Below are positions 25,694-35,637 of a stretch of DNA of 64,000 nucleotides, in pieces. Source of the DNA: Methylopila henanensis (GTDB lineage: Bacteria; Pseudomonadota; Alphaproteobacteria; Rhizobiales; Methylopilaceae); NCBI RefSeq assembly GCF_042681025.1, contig NZ_JBHUER010000003.1:186001-250000 (forward strand). Reading direction: 5' to 3'. The notes below the pieces were generated by a model. It saw nothing but the letters and a program-made list of their open reading frames with translations. It was not told the DNA's origin and did not search any database. The first letter of the stretch is position 1; every line of letters begins with the position of its first letter. The position numbers and the translations under genes were made by a program.

Positions 25694-26638
25694 CTAGATC
25701 ACCTTGACGACGGTGCCGACGCGGACGCGTTCGTAAAGGTCGGTCACGTCCTCGTTGGTCATGCGGATGCAGCCCGAGGAGACGGCGCGGCCGATCGACC
25801 AGGGCTCGTTGGAGCCGTGGATGCGGTAGAGCGTCGAGCCGAGATAGAGCGCGCGGGCGCCGAGCGGATTGTCCGGGCCGCCCGGCATGAACGCCGGCAG
25901 CTCGGGACGGCGCTGGCGCATCTCCGCCGGCGGCCGCCAGTCCGGCCATTCCCGCTTCTGCGAGATGGTCTCGGTCCCCTTCCACGAGAAGCCCTCCTTG
26001 CCGACGCCGACGCCGTAACGGATCGCCGTTCCGTCGCCCTGGACGAGGTAGAGGAAGCGCTCGCGAGTGTTGATGACGATGGAGCCGGCGGGCTCGGAGC
26101 CGGCGTACTGCACGGTCGTGCGCGCGAATTTCGGGTCCACCGTGCGGCGGGCGGCGTCGCCGGCGCCAGCGGCCGAAGGCGGCCCGGCGAGGCGGCGCGG
26201 CGTGCGCTCGATGCGCGGCTCGCGCATCTCGTAGGGATCGTCGTAGCGGTCGTCGTAATCGTACCGGCGGTACTCGCGGCCGTAGAGCACCCGCGGCTCG
26301 TCGCCGTAGCGGTAGACCCGCGCCTCGCCGCCGTCGAGCGCCATGCGCCCGCTGCGGCGCTCGGCCTGACGCTCCCGCGAGGTCGGAATGCGGCGGGTCC
26401 GGTAGACCGGCTCGTCGTCGCCGAACATCTCCTCGATCAGGCCGCCGCCCATGTTGCGGGACGGCGCGCGCCGGACGACGCGCGGCTCGTCGTCATAGTA
26501 ATAGCCCGCGCCGGCGCGGGGCGCGTATTCGCGCGTCTCGATCACGCGGGACTGGGCGACGGCGGGCGCCGCCGGCGCCAGCGCCGCGATCGTGAGCGCG
26601 CCAAGCATCGCGGCGAGAGGAGCGCGGAATGCGGTCAC
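25694..26638 (-). CDS. L,D-transpeptidase (YkuD domain)
   Basis: A 314-residue exported enzyme: signal peptide (1-28, ending APAVA-QSR), a long Arg/Tyr/Asp-rich linker (about 35-160, with RRYDYDDRYDDPYE), and the YkuD catalytic domain with GSIVINTRERFLYLV, IHGSNEPWSIGRAVSSGCIRM (catalytic Cys with His) and DLYERVRVGTVVKV. It links peptidoglycan stem peptides 3-3 or anchors proteins to them; many paralogues occur in Hyphomicrobiales, where polar growth uses 3-3 links. It is monocistronic and ended by a strong hairpin. Confidence 0.92.
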   Translation of the reverse strand: MTAFRAPLAAMLGALTIAALAPAAPAVAQSRVIETREYAPRAGAGYYYDDEPRVVRRAPSRNMGGGLIEEMFGDDEPVYRTRRIPTSRERQAERRSGRMALDGGEARVYRYGDEPRVLYGREYRRYDYDDRYDDPYEMREPRIERTPRRLAGPPSAAGAGDAARRTVDPKFARTTVQYAGSEPAGSIVINTRERFLYLVQGDGTAIRYGVGVGKEGFSWKGTETISQKREWPDWRPPAEMRQRRPELPAFMPGGPDNPLGARALYLGSTLYRIHGSNEPWSIGRAVSSGCIRMTNEDVTDLYERVRVGTVVKVI

Positions 26639-26854
26639 GGATGCTTACTCCTCGAAAACAGGCCCGGCCGGAGAGGGCGGTCGGGCGACATCTTACGCTA
26701 CAATGGACGGAAACCGCCTTACGTTGCATGAACGAGCGCGTGAGCCTTGTCCTGCGCGACCGTGGCGAAATCGAGGGGCGGCGGCGCCGGGTTGTCCGGC
26801 TCTGCATGTCGTGACAGAACGCGACGCTCCTCCAGCCGACGGGACGGACCTGCG

Positions 26855-27346
26855 ATGAGCGAATTCCTGATCCGCGAAGCGAACGACGGCGACGGCCCGG
26901 AGCTGGCCGGCCTCGCCCGCCGCGTGTTCGAGGAGCACGGCGGCGCGGCGTTCGATCCGGCGCGGCATCCCGAGCTCGACCAGCCGGCGAGCGCCTATGC
27001 CGGGCGCGGCGGCCGGCTCTGGGTGGTGGCGCGGGGGGATACGCTGGTCGGTGGGCTCGCCGTCGCCCGTCGCTTTCGGGCCGGCGAGTTCGAGATCGCG
27101 CTGCTGTATCTCGACCGCGACGTGCGCGGGCAGGGGCTGGCCGCGGCGCTGCTCGCGGGCGCGACCGCCTTCGCGACGGCCTCGGGCGGAGAACGGCTGA
27201 CCTCGTGGCTCGACGCCCGCTTCGAAAGCGGCGCGCGGTTCTACGAGCGTCAGGGGTTTCTCAGGCTGCCGGGCGTCCGCGCGCGCCATGACGCCGAGGA
27301 CACTCTCCAGCACGCTTACGCGCGGGACGTCGCGCAGGTGGCGTGA
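26855..27346 (+). CDS. GNAT-family N-acetyltransferase
   Basis: A 163-residue protein with the GNAT fold: LIREANDGDGPELAGLARRVF, LWVVARGDTLVGGLAVA, FEIALLYLDRDVRGQGLAAALLAGATAFA (acetyl-CoA loop R/Q-x-x-G-x-A) and FYERQGFLRL. The substrate is unknown. The ATG at 26855 is the first that keeps the fold compact; the 36 codons upstream in frame look non-coding. It converges on the MarR-type gene with 3 bases between stop codons. Confidence 0.85.
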   Translation: MSEFLIREANDGDGPELAGLARRVFEEHGGAAFDPARHPELDQPASAYAGRGGRLWVVARGDTLVGGLAVARRFRAGEFEIALLYLDRDVRGQGLAAALLAGATAFATASGGERLTSWLDARFESGARFYERQGFLRLPGVRARHDAEDTLQHAYARDVAQVA

Positions 27347-27349
27347 GCG

Positions 27350-27787
27350 TCAGCCGACCGCCTTGCGCAGCTCGCCGAGGCGGCGGCGGGTGACCTGCCA
27401 CGAGCCGAAGCCGAGCCGGTTCTCGATTTCGCCCTGGGCGATGCGCCACAGCGGCAGCGCCGCGTCGAGCGCTCCGCGACCCTTCTCGGTGAGCGTCGGC
27501 TTGCGGCGGCCGTTCGCGCCCTTCTCCGGCGCGACGAGGCCTTCCTTGCGCAGGAGCTGAAGATTGCGGACGAGCGTGGTCCGCTCGATCTCGATGCGGT
27601 CGGCGAGATCGGTGATGGAGCCGGCCTCGTCGGCCTCGATCGCGGCGAGCAGCACGAACTGCGTGCCCTTGAGGCCCGACGGCCGCAGCGCGTCGTCGTA
27701 GAAGCGCGTGACCGCGCGCGCCGCCATGCGCGTGTGCGAGCAGGCGCACATGGTGTGGATATCGAGAATTTCCTCGCGGGTCGCCAT
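27350..27787 (-). CDS. MarR-family transcriptional regulator
   Basis: A 145-residue winged-helix regulator: RAVTRFYDDALRPSGLKGTQFVLLAAIEADEAGSITDLADRIEIERTTLVRNLQLLRKEGLV (HTH about 25-85), GRRKPTLTEKGRGALDAALPLW (wing and helix). The N-terminus has two close Cys residues (HTMCACSHTR), which might sense redox state. The ATG at 27787 was chosen over far upstream starts that run through other genes. The target is unknown. Confidence 0.87.
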   Translation of the reverse strand: MATREEILDIHTMCACSHTRMAARAVTRFYDDALRPSGLKGTQFVLLAAIEADEAGSITDLADRIEIERTTLVRNLQLLRKEGLVAPEKGANGRRKPTLTEKGRGALDAALPLWRIAQGEIENRLGFGSWQVTRRRLGELRKAVG

Positions 27788-27985
27788 TCCGTGAGGATCG
27801 CGCCGAATCCTGCGAAAGATCAAGCGCCAAGACGCCACAGCGGCGTCGCGCGGGCTTCCCCCGGAACGCCGGGCGGATAGTCTTGCGCGCATGGGGTGGC
27901 GCGGCGGCGCCCGACGCGAGGACGCCCGAGACCCGATGACGACGATGCGCCGTCTTTCCCGCCTCGGTTGCGCGGGAGTCCGCGC

Positions 27986-28924
27986 GTGACCACGCGGCCG
28001 CAGCCCGCCGTTCAGGTCGCGGACTTCACGCTGCAGCTCCGGAGGGCCGAGGCGGGCGGCGGCGACCTGCTGGTCGTGCTGTCCACCAAGCGGCGTTTCG
28101 CGATGTACCGGCGGGAGTTCACGCGCGACGTCCTGTTCGTGGCGGACGGGCGGGTCGGCTTTTATGTGCACGGAACCGAGGCGCTCGCGGAGGCGATCAT
28201 GTCGATCGCGGATCGCGGCGACTACGAGCGCGTGCTGCTGGTCGGCGGTAGCAAGGCGGGCTTCGGCGCGCTGCTGGTGGGGGGCGTGGCGGCGCGGATG
28301 CGGCCGGACCGGGTGATCCGCGTCCTCGCCTTCCAGCCGCGCGCCTGGATCTGGCCCTACCAGCGCGAGCGCAAGGTCCCGAGCTATCACCGCCAGCACC
28401 GGCGCGCGTCGAAGGAGCCCGGCCTCAGGGCCGACATGCGCCGCTTCGGCGACGTCCGTTTCGTGGCTGAGCTCCCGAACCTGGTGGCCCAGGTCGTCTA
28501 CCCCGGCCGCAACGCCGAGGACATGGAGCAGGCGCTCGCCCTCGACGGGCCGAACGTCCGCCACGCCGCGGTCCCCACTGCGATCCACAACGCCATGGGC
28601 TTCCTCAACCTGATCCGGCGCCCGGAGGAGGAGGTGCGGGCGGGCGTCGACCGCATGTTCGGCGGCGACGCGGCAGACGACGGCCTGTTCGCGGACGAGG
28701 CCCAGCGGCTGACGCTCGTGCGCGAGATCCTTGCGGCCGTCGCGCTCCCGACCGTCGACGAGTATGTCGACGCGACCTTCGACCTGTCGCCGACGCCCGC
28801 CCCGCCGGGCTGGGCGAGGCGCATGGCGTGGCGGCGTCTCCGGCGCAGGGCGGCCGCGCTGCTGCGGCGGCTCACGCCTTATCCGCGCATCCGGAGCCCG
28901 CGCGCCGCGCCGCCCGTCACGTGA
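27986..28924 (+). CDS. Hypothetical protein with alpha/beta-hydrolase-like elbow
   Basis: A 312-residue protein, family not firmly recognised. LLVVLSTKRRFAMYRREF and DVLFVADGRVGFYVHG look like alternating strands. RVLLVGGSKAGFGALLVGG resembles the nucleophile elbow (GxSxxG) of alpha/beta hydrolases or related acyltransferases, and TAIHNAMGFLNLI could supply the His. The C-terminal 40 residues are Arg-rich. The GTG at 27986 is preferred since GGGAG lies 7 bases upstream; an earlier GTG at 27896 would add 30 residues. No neighbour indicates its pathway. Confidence 0.55.
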   Translation: MTTRPQPAVQVADFTLQLRRAEAGGGDLLVVLSTKRRFAMYRREFTRDVLFVADGRVGFYVHGTEALAEAIMSIADRGDYERVLLVGGSKAGFGALLVGGVAARMRPDRVIRVLAFQPRAWIWPYQRERKVPSYHRQHRRASKEPGLRADMRRFGDVRFVAELPNLVAQVVYPGRNAEDMEQALALDGPNVRHAAVPTAIHNAMGFLNLIRRPEEEVRAGVDRMFGGDAADDGLFADEAQRLTLVREILAAVALPTVDEYVDATFDLSPTPAPPGWARRMAWRRLRRRAAALLRRLTPYPRIRSPRAAPPVT

Positions 28925-28960
28925 CGCAAAAAATCCTGCGCCCCGCGTCCGGCCGCGTCC

Positions 28961-28989
28961 TTGACAGCCGGCGCCTGCGTTCGTATCTC
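28961..28989 (+). promoter_or_regulatory. Sigma-70-type promoter of groESL
   Basis: TTGACA (28961-28966), 17-base spacer, TATCTC (28984-28989). The CIRCE operator starts 10 bases downstream, about where transcription should begin. Confidence 0.72.
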
Positions 28990-28998
28990 GCCGACGTG

Positions 28999-29025
28999 TT
29001 AGCACTCTCCATAAGCGAGTGCTAA
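28999..29025. promoter_or_regulatory. CIRCE operator (HrcA binding site)
   Basis: TTAGCACTC, nine bases, GAGTGCTAA: an exact match to the CIRCE inverted repeat. HrcA represses groESL through this element under non-stress conditions. Confidence 0.97.
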
Positions 29026-29099
29026 CACCCGGACGTCCGGCGTCCGGCCAAGGTATTGGAACGCGAAGCGCCAAAGCGCGCGCTCGAGAGGGTTCACCA

Positions 29100-29387
29100 A
29101 TGGCATTTCGTCCGCTGCACGACCGTGTGGTCGTCCGCCGCCTCACCGCCGAAGAGAAGTCGAAGGGCGGCATCATCATTCCGGACACGGCGAAGGAAAA
29201 GCCGCAGGAAGGCGAAGTGGTCGCCGTGGGCGCCGGCGCCCGCGACGAGTCCGGCAAGATCGTCGCTCTCGACGTCAAGGCCGGCGACAAGATCCTGTTC
29301 GGCAAGTGGTCGGGCACCGAGGTCAAGATCGACGGCGAAGACCTGCTCATCATGAAGGAGTCGGACATCCTCGGCGTCATCGCCTGA
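29100..29387 (+). CDS. groES: Co-chaperonin GroES
   Basis: A 95-residue co-chaperonin: MAFRPLHDRVVVRRLTAEEKSKGGIIIPDTAKEKPQEGEVVAVG (with the mobile loop that contacts GroEL), GDKILFGKWSGTEVKIDGEDLLIMKESDILGVIA. It caps the GroEL chamber. It is the first gene of the CIRCE-controlled operon; groEL starts 96 bases downstream. Confidence 0.98.
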   Translation: MAFRPLHDRVVVRRLTAEEKSKGGIIIPDTAKEKPQEGEVVAVGAGARDESGKIVALDVKAGDKILFGKWSGTEVKIDGEDLLIMKESDILGVIA

Positions 29388-29483
29388 GGTTTTCCGGCTT
29401 TTTTTACGCCCGGCCGGGCCGCGCCCTCACGGCGCAGCGGCCGGCGGGATCGAACCTGAAACTTCGCTCAAGGGAGCACTCAC

Positions 29484-31130
<1,647 letters not shown>

Positions 31131-31167
31131 GGAAGTCCATAAAAGCCGCCTGTCCCTCAAGGATGGC

Positions 31168-31191
31168 CAAGTCGGGAACACCCGACTTGGC
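31168..31191 (+). terminator. Hairpin after groEL
   Basis: CCAAGTCGGG / CCCGACTTGG form a perfect 10-bp stem with loop AACA. No T-tract follows, so it may be an mRNA-stabilising hairpin ahead of the true terminator at 31237. Confidence 0.6.
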
Positions 31192-31236
31192 ATGCGGCAT
31201 GGATTTCTGATCCAGCCAGCCACGGTTGCGAATGAC

Positions 31237-31270
31237 AAGGGCCCCGGAGCGATCCGGGGCCCTTTGTTTT
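31237..31270 (+). terminator. Intrinsic terminator of groESL
   Basis: AAGGGCCCCGGA / TCCGGGGCCCTT, a 12-bp stem with loop GCGA, followed by TGTTTT. Confidence 0.88.
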
Positions 31271-31286
31271 ACGTCGGAGCCTGCGT

Positions 31287-32036
31287 TTATCCGGCGGCCG
31301 TCGCCGCGAGATAAAGCCCGAGCGCCAGCAGCCCCGCGAAGAACAAGGTGCGGAACGTCTCCGGCGCGATGACGCGGCGGAGCTTCGTGCCCGCCGCCAT
31401 GCCGAGGCCGGCGGGGATCAGCGCCGCGGCCGAGCCGCCGATCGCCGGCGCGGGCAGGCCGCCGTGCAGCGCGAGGCCGGCGCCGAGGGCGAGCGTCGAC
31501 ACCGTGAAGGACAGACCGAGCGCCTGCACCAACTCCTCCTTCTCCAGGCCGAGCGCCTGCAGGTAGGGCACCGCCGGAATGACGAACACGCCGGTCGCGC
31601 CGGTGACGGCGCCGGTCACAAGGCCGACGGGGGCCGCGAGCCTTCGGCCGGCGCGTTCTCTCAACGTCGGCCGCCAGCCGCTCAGGCCGAGCGCGGCGTA
31701 AAGCGCGAGCACGCCGCCGAGAGCGGCGGAGGCGAGGCGGGCGTCGTCGCCGGACAGCGCGCCGGCGGCGGCGGTCGTCGCGACGGCGACCCCCGCCATC
31801 ATCGGCCAGAAACGCCGGACGGCCCCGAGAGGATCGGGGCCCGCCGCCAGCTGCCAAAGGTTCGTCACGAGCGAAGGCAGAAGCAGGAGGGCCGCGGCCG
31901 TCGCCGGCGGCATGACCGCCGCGAGCAGGCCCATGGCGACCGTGGGAAGGCCCATCCCGGTCACGCCCTTCACCAGCCCGGCGAGGCAGAAGGTCAGGAA
32001 AGCGAAGGCGAGGAAAGGCGGCGCAAGATCCGGCAT
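31287..32036 (-). CDS. TauE/SafE-family sulfite exporter-like permease
   Basis: A 249-residue integral membrane protein with about seven to eight hydrophobic helices. The N-terminal AFLTFCLAGLVKGVTGMGLPTVAMGLLAAVMPPATAAALLLLPSLVTNLWQL and the internal repeat LVTGAVTGATGVFVIPAVPYLQALGL are the two TauE half motifs. The family exports sulfite, sulfoacetate or other organic anions. It diverges from a LysR-type regulator that probably controls it. Confidence 0.85.
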   Translation of the reverse strand: MPDLAPPFLAFAFLTFCLAGLVKGVTGMGLPTVAMGLLAAVMPPATAAALLLLPSLVTNLWQLAAGPDPLGAVRRFWPMMAGVAVATTAAAGALSGDDARLASAALGGVLALYAALGLSGWRPTLRERAGRRLAAPVGLVTGAVTGATGVFVIPAVPYLQALGLEKEELVQALGLSFTVSTLALGAGLALHGGLPAPAIGGSAAALIPAGLGMAAGTKLRRVIAPETFRTLFFAGLLALGLYLAATAAG

Positions 32037-32082
32037 GGGCCGACTTGAACGCCGCCCCGGGCGCGGCGCAATGTGGAGTTTC

Positions 32083-32117
32083 GGAAAACGGCCTTCGGTA
32101 AATCCAGAGGAAAACGG
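32083..32117. promoter_or_regulatory. Possible regulator site between tauE-like and lysR-like genes
   Basis: GGAAAACGG occurs twice (32083-32091 and 32109-32117), 26 bases apart, inside the 89-base divergent intergenic region. Direct repeats here could be contact points for the LysR-type protein, but no canonical T-N11-A palindrome is clear. Confidence 0.35.
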
Positions 32118-32125
32118 AACGCGCC

Positions 32126-33013
32126 ATGCGCTTTGACTTCGCGGATTTGCGTCTCTTCCTGCATGTGGCGGAGGCGGGCAGCATCACCGCGGGCGCGGAG
32201 CGCGCGGGCCTCGCGCTCGCCTCCGCCAGCGAACGCATCCGCGGGATGGAGGCGACTGGCGGCGCGCCGCTGCTGGAGCGGCGTCATCGCGGCGTCGTTC
32301 CAACCGCCGCAGGCCAGGCGCTCGCGCGGCACGCCCGCGAGATTCTCGCCGCCTGTGAGCGCATGCGCGGGGAACTCGCGGCCCATGGCGAAGGGCTGCG
32401 GGGCGTCGTGCGGATGATGGCGAACACCTCGGCGGTGTCCGAGCATCTGCCGGCTCCGCTCGGCGCGTTCCTCGCCGCCAACCCGCGCATCGACGTCGAG
32501 CTGGAGGAGGCGTCGAGCGCCGACATCTACGAGGCGGTCGCCGCGGGCCGCGTCGATTTCGGCGTGGCGTCCGATCAGGTCGACCATGGCGACCTCGTCC
32601 TTGCCCCGTTCCGCAGGGACGCGCTCGCGCTCGTCGCGCCGCACGGCCACCCGCTCGCGGCGCGGCGGGCGGTCGCCTTCGCCGAGACGCTCGATCATCC
32701 CCAGGTCGGGCTCGGCTCCGGCGGCGCGCTTCAGGACTATCTCGCCGGGCGGGCGCGGCGGCTCGGACGGGCGCTGCCGGCGCGTGTGAAGGTGCGCGGC
32801 TTCGACGCCGTGTTCCGGCTGGTGGAGCAGGGCGTCGGCGTCGCGGTCGCGCCGGAGGCCGCAGCGGCGAGGGCGGGCCGGACCATGGCGCTCGGCGTCG
32901 CGCCGTTGTCGGACGCGTGGGCCGCGCGGGGGCTGGTGATCGCGACCCGGCGCGGCGGTCCGCCGTCGCCCCACGCGGCGGCGCTGATCGCGGCGCTCAC
33001 GCCGTCAGGCTGA
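32126..33013 (+). CDS. LysR-family transcriptional regulator
   Basis: A 295-residue regulator: N-terminal HTH (FADLRLFLHVAEAGSITAGAERAGLALASASERIRGMEATGGAPLLERRHRGVVPTAAG) and the two-lobed effector domain (from about residue 90, GVVRMMANTSAVSEHLPAPLGAFLAANPRIDVELEEA). It is divergent from the TauE-type permease, the usual arrangement for a regulator and its target. Its 3' end overlaps the convergent cyclase gene by 17 bases. Confidence 0.9.
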   Translation: MRFDFADLRLFLHVAEAGSITAGAERAGLALASASERIRGMEATGGAPLLERRHRGVVPTAAGQALARHAREILAACERMRGELAAHGEGLRGVVRMMANTSAVSEHLPAPLGAFLAANPRIDVELEEASSADIYEAVAAGRVDFGVASDQVDHGDLVLAPFRRDALALVAPHGHPLAARRAVAFAETLDHPQVGLGSGGALQDYLAGRARRLGRALPARVKVRGFDAVFRLVEQGVGVAVAPEAAAARAGRTMALGVAPLSDAWAARGLVIATRRGGPPSPHAAALIAALTPSG

Positions 33014-34355
33014 ACTGCACCGTGCCCTTGGCGCTGCGTTTGGCGCGGTAGAGCGCGGCGTCGGCGATCGTCACCAGCTCGAGCGTGTCGCGGGCGTCGG
33101 CCGGCGAGACGGCGATGCCGATGGTGACGCCGACGCGCACTGTCACGCCGTCGATCTCGATCGGCTCGCCGACGTGCGCAATCACCCGCTCGGCGATCTG
33201 CCGAAGCGGGCCGGCGTCGGTGAGCCCCGGCAGCAGCAGCGCGAACTCGTCGCCGCCGAGCCGCACCAGCAGGTCGCCGTCCCGCAGGGCCAGCGACATG
33301 CGGCGCGCCGCCTCCTTCAGCACCGCGTCGCCGAGCCCGTGGCCGTGCTCGTCGTTCACCTGCTTAAAGCCGTCGAGATCGAGATAGGCGAGCGCGAAGC
33401 CGTCGTTCCGCGGCGAGCCGATCATGCCCTCGACGCGGGCGAACAGCGCCAAGCGGTTCGGCAGCCCGGTCAGGGGGTCGAGCAGCGCGCGGCGCTCGCT
33501 CTCGCCGAGCCGGATCGCGGCCGCCTTGCCCTGGCGCAGCACGTAGGCGGTGAGCGCGGCGAAGGCGACGAGCAGCGCCAGCATGATCGGCAGCAGGCTG
33601 CGCAGAAGCTCCGCGCCGGGATCGGAGCCGCGCCAGGCGAAGGCGACGGCGCCCTTTCCGTCGGCGGTCGGAATCCGCACCGAGGCGTCGTGGCGGGCGG
33701 CCTTCGCCACCCGCAGGCCGGGGAGCAGGTAGGCCTTCGACAGCGCCTCGAGCTGCGCGGGCCCGAGCAGGTCGACGAGCGCCAGCATTCTCGGCTCGGC
33801 CGGCTCGGCGCCCCGGTCCTCGGCGTAGGGCCGGATGCGCGAGAGCGCGACCAGGGCCGGCGCGCCGTCGAGCAGCAGCAGCCCGGACGCCGTCTCGACG
33901 CCGCCGTCCGCCCCGACCCGGTGGGCAAGGACGCCGAAGCCGCCCTGCAGGATTGCGGCGAGGGGGCCGCTGATCTCGGCGCCGTCGCGCGAGCCCAGAA
34001 CGACGGCGCCCTCGCCGTCGACCACGGCGACCAGATGCGCGCCGTATTCATCGGTCGCGGGCCGGACGACGTTCTCGCCGAACCATTCCGCGTCGCCCTG
34101 TTTGGCCACCCGGTCGTAGGTTTCGTCCCAGTGCGCGTAGTCGTTGGTCGTCTTCTCGAGAGCGGCCGCGCGGGTCGCGAGGGCGGTCTCCGCAAGGGCG
34201 CGTTCGCGCGCCTGCATGTCCGCGGTCTGGCGCTGGGCCACCCAGACGGCGGCGGCGATGCAGGCCACGATCATCACGGCGACGAGCAGGCTGACCGGCG
34301 CGATGACGGTCCTCGAAAACGTGTCTCCCGGCCGTTTGACGCCCCCGGATGGCAT
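32997..34355 (-). CDS. Diguanylate cyclase with CHASE4 sensor domain
   Basis: A 452-residue membrane protein: transmembrane helix 1 (about 19-40), periplasmic CHASE4 domain with the signature NDYAHWDETYDRV, transmembrane helix 2 (about 255-275, LLPIMLALLVAFAALTAYVL) and a GGDEF domain with DPLTGLPNR and RLGGDEFALLLPG (GGDEF at 367-371). RDGD at 358-361 forms the inhibitory I-site, five residues before GGDEF, so product inhibition is expected. It should make cyclic di-GMP in response to an extracytoplasmic signal. No EAL domain is fused. Confidence 0.93.
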   Translation of the reverse strand: MPSGGVKRPGDTFSRTVIAPVSLLVAVMIVACIAAAVWVAQRQTADMQARERALAETALATRAAALEKTTNDYAHWDETYDRVAKQGDAEWFGENVVRPATDEYGAHLVAVVDGEGAVVLGSRDGAEISGPLAAILQGGFGVLAHRVGADGGVETASGLLLLDGAPALVALSRIRPYAEDRGAEPAEPRMLALVDLLGPAQLEALSKAYLLPGLRVAKAARHDASVRIPTADGKGAVAFAWRGSDPGAELLRSLLPIMLALLVAFAALTAYVLRQGKAAAIRLGESERRALLDPLTGLPNRLALFARVEGMIGSPRNDGFALAYLDLDGFKQVNDEHGHGLGDAVLKEAARRMSLALRDGDLLVRLGGDEFALLLPGLTDAGPLRQIAERVIAHVGEPIEIDGVTVRVGVTIGIAVSPADARDTLELVTIADAALYRAKRSAKGTVQFSLTA

Positions 34356-34500
34356 GTCTGGCGCGATCCCCCGCTTGCGCGCGCCCGAAGCGGCGGCGTG
34401 ACGCCCTTCTATCTGTCCGAGCCGGGGGCGACCTCAAGCCTTTCGGGCGAGCGATCCACCGCGAAGCGGGGGGCTTCGCGGCGGACGCTGGGGTCGGCGG

Positions 34501-35361
34501 TCAGCGCGCCGCGACGGCCTTTCCGGTCGCGACGTCGGTCACGGAGCCGTCCTCGAGGCTGATGCGATAGATCTCGCGCACCACGTTGCCGGAGAATTGC
34601 AGCTCCACGATCGAGACCGTCTTCAGCGTGGTCTGGAAGCCGTCCGGCAGCAGCTTGTTGAACTCCGCGGCGGTCTCGTCCATCGGCGCCTTGAACGTCG
34701 CGAACGGCTCCATCGAATAGACCAGCGTGTTGTGCGGGTTGTGCGAGGCGGTCGCCTTGCCGTCCTTGATCACGTTGACGCCGCTGACGCCGACGGTGCG
34801 CACCAGCTCCTTTCCGGCGTCGCCCATGGCGGCGTAGACCGGGCCGGTGACGCGCGGCAGCGGACCGTCGCGCAAGGGCGCGAGCGCCGCGGTCGCGGTC
34901 ACGCTGTAGGCCATCATGTCGTCATAGGCCTTGCCCTCCTTGACCACGCCGAGATCGAGCCACCACGGCCGGCCCGCGCCCTTGGCGGCCTCGGTCGTAT
35001 AGAAGGTCTTGAGCGTGATCTGGAGCGGGGCCGGGGGCTTCGGCAGGACCTTCAGCATCGCCGCCGGGGTCTCGGGATCGGCGTTGTGGATGTGCACGAC
35101 CGTGATGTGCGGGATGTTGGGGAGCTCGGCCTCGGCCTTCAGCCCGAGCTCCAGCAGGCGCGCCTTCAGCGGCCCGCGGATCTTGGCGTCGAGCACGTCG
35201 TTGGCGTCCTTCGGCAGGGTGTAGACGAGCCCGTAGGTCGTCTTGTGCTCCCGGAACTCCGGTTTGCCGATCGAGGAGTTGTCGATCTCGGCGGCGAAGG
35301 CGGGCGCCGCGAGCGAGACGGCCGCGAGAGCCGTGGCGGCGAGGGCGAGATGGCGGAGCAT
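34501..35361 (-). CDS. Secreted 2H-phosphoesterase-like protein
   Basis: A 286-residue protein with a signal peptide (1-23, APAFA-AEI). Two HxT motifs stand out: PHITVVH (His85, Thr87) and PHNTLVY (His210, Thr212). Paired HxT/S motifs each on a beta strand define the 2H phosphoesterase superfamily (LigT, CPDase), which cleaves 2',3'-cyclic or 2'-5' phosphodiester bonds. The regions around them (LVYTLP, LQITLKTFYT, KTVSIVELQFSG) alternate strands as expected. Export to the periplasm is unusual for this superfamily. The assignment is my inference; the gene could be an unrelated domain of unknown function. Confidence 0.6.
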   Translation of the reverse strand: MLRHLALAATALAAVSLAAPAFAAEIDNSSIGKPEFREHKTTYGLVYTLPKDANDVLDAKIRGPLKARLLELGLKAEAELPNIPHITVVHIHNADPETPAAMLKVLPKPPAPLQITLKTFYTTEAAKGAGRPWWLDLGVVKEGKAYDDMMAYSVTATAALAPLRDGPLPRVTGPVYAAMGDAGKELVRTVGVSGVNVIKDGKATASHNPHNTLVYSMEPFATFKAPMDETAAEFNKLLPDGFQTTLKTVSIVELQFSGNVVREIYRISLEDGSVTDVATGKAVAAR

Positions 35362-35637
35362 GGCGAGCGGTCCCCTGCAAGGATGGTTCGTTCCGGGCGT
35401 AGCCAGGGCCGGATCGGCTCTGGCGCGAACGTCCGGGCAAGGATCGTGCGCGGGCGGTGACGGGCCGATGTCCCACGCGGTATCCCGCGGCCTCGTTCAC
35501 GGATTCGTGTTCGACTTTGGGCACGGTCAGCGCGGAAATCCTGCGCCGGAGCGTCACGGACGGGGGCCTGTTCGCCGGACGGATTCGCGGCCGCCGCTGG
35601 CTCCCGCGTGTTATGCCGGCGCCAAGGAGGCGGCGGC

